Below are positions 1 to 5,118 of a DNA stretch of 6,176 nucleotides, in pieces. The stretch is taken from the NCBI GenBank assembly GCA_016202845.1, contig JACQNW010000125.1:1-6176 (forward strand). The letters run 5' to 3'. This stretch comes from Candidatus Aenigmatarchaeota archaeon (GTDB lineage: Archaea; Aenigmatarchaeota; Aenigmatarchaeia; GW2011-AR5). The notes below the pieces were generated by a model. The model had not been told where the DNA came from, ran no database searches, and worked only from the letters and a program-made list of their open reading frames with translations. Position 1 is the stretch's first letter. Each line of letters begins with the position of its first letter. Both the position numbers and the translations under genes were made by a program.

Positions 1-80
1 CACGGTAAACCTATTCTTGAACACCAGATAAACATGCTTATAAGCATGTTTATCTGGTGTTCAAGAATAGGTTTACCGTG
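1..80. repeat. Perfect 80-base inverted repeat at the left edge (two 40-base arms, no spacer)
   Basis: Bases 1-40 are the exact reverse complement of bases 41-80, with the axis between 40 and 41 in CTTA|TAAG. The right arm (41-80, read on the minus strand) continues the nucleotidyltransferase reading frame with normal family residues (HGKPILEHQINML). The left arm gives residues (ISMFIWCSRIGLP) unlike what follows this motif in the family. A perfect palindrome that stops exactly at the end of the window and cuts a conserved domain is best explained as a fold-back (chimeric or assembly) artefact at a contig end. A hairpin chromosome end is a remote alternative. Confidence 0.97.
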
Positions 81-308
81 AACAGGTATCATGGGTTTTG
101 GTATTTCGTATGTTATTGGACGCAGAGAAGTGCCGTCGCCTCCTGCCATTATAAGCGCCGTATCCACGTCTGCTTTGCTCAATGATCTTTGAATAAGCTG
201 TTCCACGGCATGCGACCTGTTTTTTACAACTTCTCCGTCCACCAGCCTGTCTACCCTCTTCAACAAATCCTTCTTTATTGTTATCGTAACGCGCTCTATG
301 GAACTCAT
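1..308 (-). CDS. Ribbon-helix-helix domain fused to sugar-1-phosphate nucleotidyltransferase (partial, 3' end missing)
   Basis: The start ATG (308-306) overlaps the kinase stop as ATGA and is preceded by AGGTG (317-313) four bases upstream, which fixes the start. Residues 1-45 look like an RHH/CopG fold: a short basic beta strand (RVTITI, 6-11), a helix (KKDLLKRVDRLV, 12-23), a turn, and a second helix beginning NRSHAVEQLIQ (30-40). Residue 50 onward is the NTP-transferase (RmlA/GMP-type) N-terminus: ALIMAGGDGTSLRPIT (51-66), then IPKPMIPV (69-76) and GKPILEHQINML (78-89). Known family members load NTP onto a hexose- or heptose-1-phosphate. The usual Arg of GGxGTR is Ser61 here. Only 41-308 (89 residues) is trustworthy, because 1-40 is the fold-back arm; most of the catalytic domain is therefore absent. 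The substrate cannot be told. The last place in the operon fits a nucleotide-sugar role, and the RHH part suggests DNA binding. Confidence 0.85.
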   Translation of the reverse strand, partial: MSSIERVTITIKKDLLKRVDRLVDGEVVKNRSHAVEQLIQRSLSKADVDTALIMAGGDGTSLRPITYEIPKPMIPVHGKPILEHQINMLISMFIWCSRIGLP

Positions 309-1321
309 AAAACACCTGGTTGAAAATCATAAAATTTTTCAATTTCTTCTGCTGTTACAGACGCTGTGCCATTTTTGGATACTGCTATAGCAGCTCCCAC
401 GCCAGCTATTTCGCATGCTTCTTCAAAATTAGCGCCTGACAAGCATGACAAAGTTAATACCGCGCTTAAGCTGTCTCCTGCCCCGCAAACATCCACCACC
501 TGCCTTGCAAAAGACTGTAATTTTATAGAATTGTTATTTTCTGCTCCTGACAAACCATCTTTTCCAAGCGTTACAATTGTTCTTTTTGCCTTATTTTTTT
601 CAAGCAAATTTATGGACGCTTCCTCTGGATTTTCTATTTTTACAGGAGCGCCGAGCGCCCCTTCAGCTTCTTTTTTATTACATACTAAAATGCCGAAGTT
701 TTTGAAATTTTCAATATTTGCCCTGGATATTCCAACTGACAATACGCCAGCATTTTTGCACATTTCTGCAACATGGTTCAAAAGCTCGCCATCAACAACG
801 CCTGTTCCATGTGTTTCGTCATAGTCTGCAACAAAAACAGCGCTGGAGTTTTCCAGCTTGTTTTCGAATGATTTTTTCACTTCTTTTTTAGTTTCGCCTG
901 AAGTTTTATAAAAATTCTCCTTATCCAGCCTTATCACGTGCTGTTTTACATTTGAGCCGCCCTTTAACATTATTCTTGTAAACGTGCCTGTTATCCTGCT
1001 GCTGTCTGCTACAATTCCCTGTGTGTTTATTCTGCGCTTTTCCATCTCGCTACACAATATTCTTCCGCTCTCGTCTTTTCCCACAACGCCTATAGCATGA
1101 ACATCAGCACCAAGAGCTGCAAAGCCGACTGCGACATTTCCTGCCGCACCAGGAATATGCCTTATTTCTTTTATGATTGCGCGCGGAACCGGGGCTTCTG
1201 GAGAAAATTCTGTGCTTTCCGTCTCCACATATTCGTCCAGATAGTAATCCCCAAGAACGATTATTTTTTTATTTTTAAAGCCTTTTATTATTGCCTTAAG
1301 TCTTTCATGATTTATTTTCAT
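305..1321 (-). CDS. hldE: PfkB-family sugar kinase, RfaE1/HldE N-domain type (heptose-7-phosphate kinase-like)
   Basis: A 338-residue ribokinase/PfkB kinase, full length for the HldE kinase domain. Family proteins phosphorylate D-glycero-beta-D-manno-heptose 7-phosphate at C1 with ATP. Positions from ATG 1321: LGDYYLDEY (23-31) then SPEAPVP (40-46), the RfaE1 hallmark; GAAGNVA (58-64) in the substrate-binding loop; R131 and D133 in VIRLDKEN; ADYDETHGTG about 165-174; N215 in CNKKEAEG; and CGAGDS (279-284) with the catalytic base D283. The cytidylyltransferase half of E. coli HldE is not fused; it is the separate gene at 3792. A GTG nine bases upstream (1330) is also in frame and would overlap the previous stop as GTGA. 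I prefer ATG 1321 because GAGTGA five bases before it can act as a Shine-Dalgarno. The 3' end overlaps the next gene by four bases. Specificity for heptose rather than another sugar phosphate is inferred from motifs and neighbours. Confidence 0.88.
   Translation of the reverse strand: MKINHERLKAIIKGFKNKKIIVLGDYYLDEYVETESTEFSPEAPVPRAIIKEIRHIPGAAGNVAVGFAALGADVHAIGVVGKDESGRILCSEMEKRRINTQGIVADSSRITGTFTRIMLKGGSNVKQHVIRLDKENFYKTSGETKKEVKKSFENKLENSSAVFVADYDETHGTGVVDGELLNHVAEMCKNAGVLSVGISRANIENFKNFGILVCNKKEAEGALGAPVKIENPEEASINLLEKNKAKRTIVTLGKDGLSGAENNNSIKLQSFARQVVDVCGAGDSLSAVLTLSCLSGANFEEACEIAGVGAAIAVSKNGTASVTAEEIEKFYDFQPGVL
313..317 (-). promoter_or_regulatory. Ribosome binding site of the RHH-nucleotidyltransferase
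   Basis: AGGTG on the minus strand, followed by TTTT and ATG at 308. It sits inside the end of the kinase gene. The layout (AGGTG, four to five bases, ATG) is almost the same as before the plus-strand gene at 3792. It supports this start, which belongs to a frame left open at the window edge, over the longer competing frame starting at 342. Confidence 0.75.
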
Positions 1322-1326
1322 ATTTT

Positions 1327-2502
1327 TCACTCTACCAACGGCTCTACTGTAAATATCATGAGCGTCTTTTTACCGGAGTTTTTTATAATAATTTGCGTGT
1401 TTGGCACAATCAAAAATTCTTTTTCCCCGTTTTCCGCAGAAATAAGCTGACTATTCACTTCTCCTGCTCCTGACCATACTATTGCTGCTATTGGATTGTC
1501 TTTTTTATTAAGTTGCAATGAATTTCCAGATTTGATTTCCCAGCCTTCTCCATAAAAACTGTCGAAAAATATCCTGTAACGCCTTCCCCAGCTTCCAGAT
1601 TCCAGCATTTTTATAGGCCTATGAAATTTTTCTTTAAAATCTTCAATTTGTGTTTTTGACCAATCAACTAAACTGTCTGAAAAATCTTCCTCGCCTTTCA
1701 ACCCCTTCAAAACCAAACTGCTGTATTTTTCTTTTCGCTCATTTTCATCATGTATTCTTTCACCAAGCCTCCATGCAGCCAGGTTAAAATCATCCTGCGG
1801 GAACTGTATTTCAAATGTAAGCCATGGACCTGGCGCGTGCAAAATACCTTCAAAAATTGTCCAGCCTTCATAGGGGGCAACAACATGTTCCTGAAAAATT
1901 TCATACATTGAATCGTCTTTTCCGAAATTTTTAAGCTTTCCCTTAAACTCTTCTGCTGATATGTTAGTCTTTATGCCAAGCCTTGTAATAACTTTTTCCA
2001 TTTTTTTGTTGTACGGCTCTATATCAAGCGGCGGGAAAAAATATGCCTCTCTTTTGCCAGGGGGTACAACCTTGCCATCTACAATTTCGCCTGCATGCAG
2101 GTGAGGCGGTATTGGCGGGACCTCTTTTTTTAAAAATGACGTTTGTTTTGGCTCTCCACCTATGTCCAGAAGCTTTGTTAATGGCCACCTTTTAGCGCTG
2201 CTTCCCATCAGCTCCTGTTCCGCAACTTTCAATGCGTCTTTTAAAGTTACAAGACTTTTGTCAATTAATTTTAGTTTTGTTAAACCCTCCCCGTCTTTTA
2301 CCAGTTCGTTTTTTGCCGATGTCACTGACATTACCCACCATTCCACCGGAACGTAGCCCCTTACATCAGCATAGCCTTCTTCAAACCTGCTATTTTTTGC
2401 TATTATGTCCCTGCCAGTGTAAGTTTCCCTAAAAACCAAAGCCGATTCAGCGAAAATTATTCCTTTCTGGGTTTTGAATGTTTCCAGAATTTTTGCCCTC
2501 AT
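1327..2502 (-). CDS. Type I phosphomannose isomerase-like cupin protein (divergent)
   Basis: A 391-residue soluble protein, first gene of the left operon. Type I phosphomannose isomerases are two-cupin zinc enzymes that interconvert mannose-6-P and fructose-6-P. The order of landmarks matches: a W-rich segment (VEWWVMSV, 53-60), a helical part with LKDALKVAEQELMG (88-100), RWPLTKLLDIG (105-115, like FPLLvKfLDa), PPHLHAGE (132-139, like sVQVHPdDE), GKREAYFF (149-156, like GKTExWYi), then EGILHAPGPWLTFEIQ (218-233, like aGTpHAlGpGvLlaEIQ). Expected metal ligands would be H134, H136, E152 and H222, with His134 where the family normally has Gln. The overall sequence is far from standard ManA, so another keto/aldo sugar-phosphate substrate is possible; a GmhA-like step is missing from this pathway. 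The start is ATG 2502, about 26 bases from a TATA box with no ribosome site, so probably a leaderless message. The stop abuts the kinase start. Confidence 0.6.
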   Translation of the reverse strand: MRAKILETFKTQKGIIFAESALVFRETYTGRDIIAKNSRFEEGYADVRGYVPVEWWVMSVTSAKNELVKDGEGLTKLKLIDKSLVTLKDALKVAEQELMGSSAKRWPLTKLLDIGGEPKQTSFLKKEVPPIPPHLHAGEIVDGKVVPPGKREAYFFPPLDIEPYNKKMEKVITRLGIKTNISAEEFKGKLKNFGKDDSMYEIFQEHVVAPYEGWTIFEGILHAPGPWLTFEIQFPQDDFNLAAWRLGERIHDENERKEKYSSLVLKGLKGEEDFSDSLVDWSKTQIEDFKEKFHRPIKMLESGSWGRRYRIFFDSFYGEGWEIKSGNSLQLNKKDNPIAAIVWSGAGEVNSQLISAENGEKEFLIVPNTQIIIKNSGKKTLMIFTVEPLVE

Positions 2503-2524
2503 GAATTTTACATTGACCAGAAGC

Positions 2525-2532
2525 TTTTTAAA
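2525..2532 (-). promoter_or_regulatory. TATA-like box of the left operon
   Basis: TTTTAAAA lies with its centre about 26 bases upstream of ATG 2502 on the minus strand, and no purine-rich ribosome site lies between. That spacing is the archaeal pattern in which transcription starts at or next to the first codon. The flanking bases (CATACTTTTAAAAAGC) are weak as a BRE. The GTATGA/TCATAC inverted pair begins two bases away, on the upstream side. Confidence 0.55.
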
Positions 2533-2533
2533 A

Positions 2534-2550
2534 GTATGATTTATTCATAC
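2534..2550. repeat. Inverted pair GTATGA-5-TCATAC, candidate operator of the left operon
   Basis: GTATGATTTATTCATAC has six-base perfect arms (2534-2539 and 2545-2550) around a five-base spacer. It lies against the upstream side of the minus-strand TATA box, where a bound protein would block or assist TFB/TBP. The same half-site appears as a second inverted pair at the opposite promoter (2599-2639), which makes chance less likely. The regulatory role is inferred. Confidence 0.5.
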
Positions 2551-2598
2551 TAATTTCATGTCTGTCCTAAAAACTTTAACGCCTACAAAGTGCACTGT

Positions 2599-2639
2599 TT
2601 TCATACGTTTATTTGCATATAATATGAATTTGTATGAAA
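2599..2639. repeat. Inverted pair TTTCATAC-25-GTATGAAA around the right-operon TATA box, candidate operator
   Basis: TTTCATAC (2599-2606) and GTATGAAA (2632-2639) are perfect eight-base inverted arms, 25 bases apart, and they bracket the TATA-like box at 2615-2623. They contain the same GTATGA/TCATAC core as the pair at 2534-2550. The downstream arm falls between the box and the start codon, a position typical of repression. The two pairs together put four copies of one half-site in about 105 bases of intergenic DNA. Confidence 0.5.
2615..2623 (+). promoter_or_regulatory. TATA-like box of the right operon
   Basis: GCATATAAT is centred about 38 bases before ATG 2657. A start site about 26 bases downstream would leave a leader of roughly a dozen bases containing AAAAGG (2643-2648), a weak ribosome site eight bases before the ATG. 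The box also contains TATAAT, but there is no matching bacterial -35 element near 2595-2600, so an archaeal reading is preferred. Confidence 0.5.
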
Positions 2640-2656
2640 GGTAAAAGGATAAAAAC

Positions 2657-3787
2657 ATGCCTCTCGTTAATAATTCAGTTGCTATGATAGAACCAAAATA
2701 TGATTGCAAACATTTCATAGGTTACAAGCCATGCCTTCCTCATAAAAATCATGGCGTAATATGCAACAACTGTGACCGTTATGAAAAAATCGGAAAAAGA
2801 ATACTTTTAATTAATTTAGAATATTCTGGCGACGTGCTCCGTACAACGTCTCTTCTAAAACCACTGAAAGAAAAATATCCGGACTGCCATATAACGTGGA
2901 TCGTTAATAAGGGCTCTGAAGAATTTCTTTCAAATAACCAGTTTATTGACAGATTGCTGGTAACAGGCTACGAGACTTTTGTAAGGATGTTTGTAGAAGA
3001 TTTTGACATAATAATTAATCTTGACAAGCGCCCGGAAGCTACGTCTATCGCCAGTATTGTAAAGGCAAGCGAGAAGTATGGTTTTGGCATGAGGCCTGAC
3101 GGCAATGTTTTTGCATATAATAAAGCTTCTAAATACCTTCTTGATATGGGCTTGTCAGACGATATAAAAAGAAGCAACACAAAGACGCAGCAGCAAATAA
3201 TATTTGAAATGGCTGACATTGCTTATAAAAGGCAAATGCCTGTTCTTAATATTACAGAAGACGGTAAACACTTTGCCGACGAATTTTTGTTAAATCATAA
3301 AATACAGGCGGACGAAAAAATTATAGGAATACACACAGGATGCGGAAGCTTATTTCCTGACAGAAAGTGGTCTGCTGAAAGATTTTCTGAATTGATTGAA
3401 ATGGTAGACAATAAAATAATAATCTTTACAGGCCCCGGAGAAAAAGAAATAAACGAAAAGCTGATCACAAAAGGCAATGTTTTTATTGCTGACACTAGCA
3501 AGAGTCTGCATCACCTTGCTGCTCTTGTTTCAAGATGCAACCTTGTCTTAACAGGCGACACCATGGCTGCGCATATTGCAGCTGCTTTAAACATACCTGT
3601 TATTGTCCTTTTTGGACCGACAAACGAGCATGAAATAGAAATTTATGGCAACGGCAAAAAACTGTCTTCGCCTTCAAGCTATGCGCCATGCTATAAACAC
3701 ACTTGTGAAATGCATAATGGGCCAAGATGCATAGACCAGATATCTGCTAAAAATGTTTTTGACAAAGTTAATGAGGTCTTCAGGTGA
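2657..3787 (+). CDS. Glycosyltransferase family 9 (heptosyltransferase-type) with N-terminal cysteine cluster
   Basis: A 376-residue protein without signal peptide or membrane segments, so cytoplasmic or peripheral at the membrane. GT9 enzymes move heptose from ADP-heptose onto a growing glycan in a GT-B fold. Seen here: GDVLRTTSLLKPLKEKYP (58-75), the GT9 N-terminal signature; ITWIV (79-83); the donor-side motif IGIHTGCGSLFPDRKWSAER (223-242); and LTGDTMAAHIAAALNIPVIV (298-317) followed by LFGPT. Before the first domain, C17, C26, C36 and C39 form a small cluster (C-x8-C-x9-C-x2-C) that could bind metal; C345, C350 and C358 form another near the C-terminus. It heads the operon with the nucleotide-sugar genes, so its donor is probably their product. 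The acceptor is unknown; archaea have no lipid A, so a surface glycan, glycolipid or glycoprotein is likely. ATG 2684 (Met10) is a later alternative start. Confidence 0.88.
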   Translation: MPLVNNSVAMIEPKYDCKHFIGYKPCLPHKNHGVICNNCDRYEKIGKRILLINLEYSGDVLRTTSLLKPLKEKYPDCHITWIVNKGSEEFLSNNQFIDRLLVTGYETFVRMFVEDFDIIINLDKRPEATSIASIVKASEKYGFGMRPDGNVFAYNKASKYLLDMGLSDDIKRSNTKTQQQIIFEMADIAYKRQMPVLNITEDGKHFADEFLLNHKIQADEKIIGIHTGCGSLFPDRKWSAERFSELIEMVDNKIIIFTGPGEKEINEKLITKGNVFIADTSKSLHHLAALVSRCNLVLTGDTMAAHIAAALNIPVIVLFGPTNEHEIEIYGNGKKLSSPSSYAPCYKHTCEMHNGPRCIDQISAKNVFDKVNEVFR

Positions 3788-3788
3788 T
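3782..3788 (+). promoter_or_regulatory. Ribosome binding site of the RfaE2-like gene
   Basis: AGGTGAT matches the complement of the conserved 16S rRNA 3' end and sits three bases before ATG 3792. It contains the TGA stop of the glycosyltransferase (3785-3787). It decides the start in favour of 3792 over an in-frame ATG at 3753 that would overlap the upstream gene by 35 bases and add 13 residues absent from the family. Confidence 0.75.
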
Positions 3789-3791
3789 TTT

Positions 3792-4292
3792 ATGGGTTTA
3801 TGGAAAATAAAAAATCTTGAACAGCTTGAAAATATAGTTAAAATCTTGAAATCAGAAGGGAAGACATTAGTTACGACAAACGGGTGTTTTGACATCCTGC
3901 ATGTCGGCCATGTCAGATACTTGCAAGAAGCAAGAAATCTGGGTGATGTACTAATAGTAGGCGTTAACAGCGACATGTCTGTAAAAAATTTAAAAGGTCC
4001 GACAAGACCGATAGTCCCGCAGCAGGAACGCCTTGAAATGCTCACCGCTTTAGGTTGTGTAAATTATGTTTTTGTTTTTGACGAGCCAGACCCAACAGCT
4101 TACATAGAAAGACTAAAGCCCCATATACATGTTAAGGGCGGTGATTATAACATAAGTAATGTTGTTGAAAAAGAGATTGTTGAAAGTTATGGGGGAAAAA
4201 TTCACATTGCATCTTACGTGCAAGACAAATCTACAACCAACATATTCAAAGAAGTTTTAAACAGGCATGGAGGAATCAAAAATGAGCGGTAA
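3792..4292 (+). CDS. rfaE2: Heptose-1-phosphate nucleotidyltransferase, RfaE2/HldE C-domain type
   Basis: A 166-residue stand-alone protein, the usual size of the HldE C-terminal domain. In the known pathway it transfers AMP from ATP to D-glycero-beta-D-manno-heptose 1-phosphate, giving ADP-heptose. Motifs: TTNGCFDILHVGH (28-40) with the HxGH nucleotide-binding signature; GVNSDMSVKNLKG (57-69) then RPIVPQQER (72-80); the metal- and substrate-side VKGGDY (114-119); and DKSTTNIF (145-152), the STTNI loop that closes on ATP. These match HldE-C more closely than glycerol-3-phosphate or ethanolamine-phosphate cytidylyltransferases, though a CTP-using or other sugar specificity cannot be ruled out. 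The start follows AGGTGAT. The end overlaps the phosphatase start by 11 bases, suggesting coupled translation. Its kinase partner, fused to it in E. coli HldE, is the minus-strand gene at 305-1321. Confidence 0.92.
   Translation: MGLWKIKNLEQLENIVKILKSEGKTLVTTNGCFDILHVGHVRYLQEARNLGDVLIVGVNSDMSVKNLKGPTRPIVPQQERLEMLTALGCVNYVFVFDEPDPTAYIERLKPHIHVKGGDYNISNVVEKEIVESYGGKIHIASYVQDKSTTNIFKEVLNRHGGIKNER
4269..4273 (+). promoter_or_regulatory. Ribosome binding site of the HAD phosphatase
   Basis: GGAGG lies eight bases before ATG 4282, inside the last codons of the RfaE2-like gene. It chooses 4282 over the in-frame ATG 4267, whose own last base is part of this site and which has no ribosome site of its own. 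Confidence 0.75.
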
Positions 4293-5118
4293 GATAAGCG
4301 CGGTTTATAGCGATTGTGACGGTGTATTGGCGCAGCATCCGCTTGAACAAGCTTCAAGAGACACTGGTTTTGCTCGAGAAGCCGGAGTGCTGCTTTCGCA
4401 TTATCCTTCAGTAAAATTTTCTGTAGTGACTGGCCAGGCATATAGTGCTGCAGAAGATGTTTTGGCTGCTCTTTTTTATGGCGGGAGGACCTCTGATGCT
4501 CATATTTTTGAAATGGGATACTGTATAGGACAGTATGGAAAAATCCCTGCATTAATGCCGCATTTAAGCCTGTCAGACCCTACAATTGCGTCGTTAAATT
4601 CACTAAAGCAAAAGCTGTCTTTGCGCGAACATGGTCATATGAGTGCTGTTTACAAAGCTACAGTGCCAAAAAAAGACCACATGATGTCATTTGTTATGAC
4701 AGACGGCTTAAACGGACCACAATTTGTAAAACAGACTTTACAAAGTCTTTTGGAAGACAACGATGGCAGTGAAATTGCACAAGATATTAAAACAGGAGAA
4801 ATTATTATAGAGGAGAAGCCTTATGCTGTTGACCTTTTACCCAGGTCTGTAGGCAAAGCGCAAGCTCTGGTGTCAACCATCGGAACTATTGCACACGATG
4901 AAGTATTGGTTATTGTTGATGAAGGCAACCAAGACTTAAGAATGGCAAATGCATTAAAAGGCTGCCGTGTTGCATGCCCGTTGAATGCTGATGATGATAT
5001 TAAAGCTTTTGTACGATCTCTTGGAGATAGAGGGTACCAATCGCCACTTAATTATAACGAAGGGGCTGCAGTTGACATACTTAAAATGGCTGAGAAAATG
5101 TGGGGGTTTAAAGAATGA
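4282..5118 (+). CDS. HAD superfamily phosphatase, subclass IIB (Cof/SPP-like); candidate heptose-bisphosphate phosphatase
   Basis: A 278-residue Mg-dependent phosphatase of the haloacid dehalogenase superfamily. Motif I is VYSDCDGVL (8-16), with nucleophile D11 and acid/base D13. Motif II is SVVTGQ (47-52) with T50. A long insert of about 130 residues fits the C2B cap. Motif III is K192 in DLLPRSVGKAQAL (184-196), the arrangement of Cof-type and sucrose- or mannosylglycerate-phosphatases. Motif IV is VDEGNQDLRMA (212-222), where the common N-D pair is N216-Q217 followed by D218. The tail GYQSPLNYNEGAAVDIL (251-267) resembles the GYxxxxxxGEGVxxxL end of that group. Its place between the HldE-C-like and epimerase genes suggests it removes the 7-phosphate from heptose 1,7-bisphosphate, a step done elsewhere by GmhB, a different HAD subclass. 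That role is inference. The start follows GGAGG; the stop overlaps the next ATG. Confidence 0.8.
   Translation: MSGKISAVYSDCDGVLAQHPLEQASRDTGFAREAGVLLSHYPSVKFSVVTGQAYSAAEDVLAALFYGGRTSDAHIFEMGYCIGQYGKIPALMPHLSLSDPTIASLNSLKQKLSLREHGHMSAVYKATVPKKDHMMSFVMTDGLNGPQFVKQTLQSLLEDNDGSEIAQDIKTGEIIIEEKPYAVDLLPRSVGKAQALVSTIGTIAHDEVLVIVDEGNQDLRMANALKGCRVACPLNADDDIKAFVRSLGDRGYQSPLNYNEGAAVDILKMAEKMWGFKE

Noticed and set aside
73..342. 89-codon minus-strand frame starting at 342
   Set aside because: It is a different frame from the RHH-nucleotidyltransferase, shows no family motif, and starts inside the kinase gene. The frame from ATG 308 has an AGGTG site and clear domains.
366..824. 152-codon plus-strand frame
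   Set aside because: Antisense to the kinase, whose motifs are well conserved; the product is Ser/Pro/Ala-rich low-complexity sequence typical of a shadow frame.
1097..1450. 117-codon plus-strand frame across the kinase/PMI junction
   Set aside because: Antisense to two recognisable genes, with no promoter or ribosome site of its own.
3753..3791. Upstream ATG extension of the RfaE2-like gene
   Set aside because: It overlaps the transferase by 35 bases and adds residues outside the family, while ATG 3792 has AGGTGAT just before it.
3674..4045. 123-codon minus-strand frame
   Set aside because: Antisense to the GT9 end and the RfaE2 HxGH region, both strongly supported.
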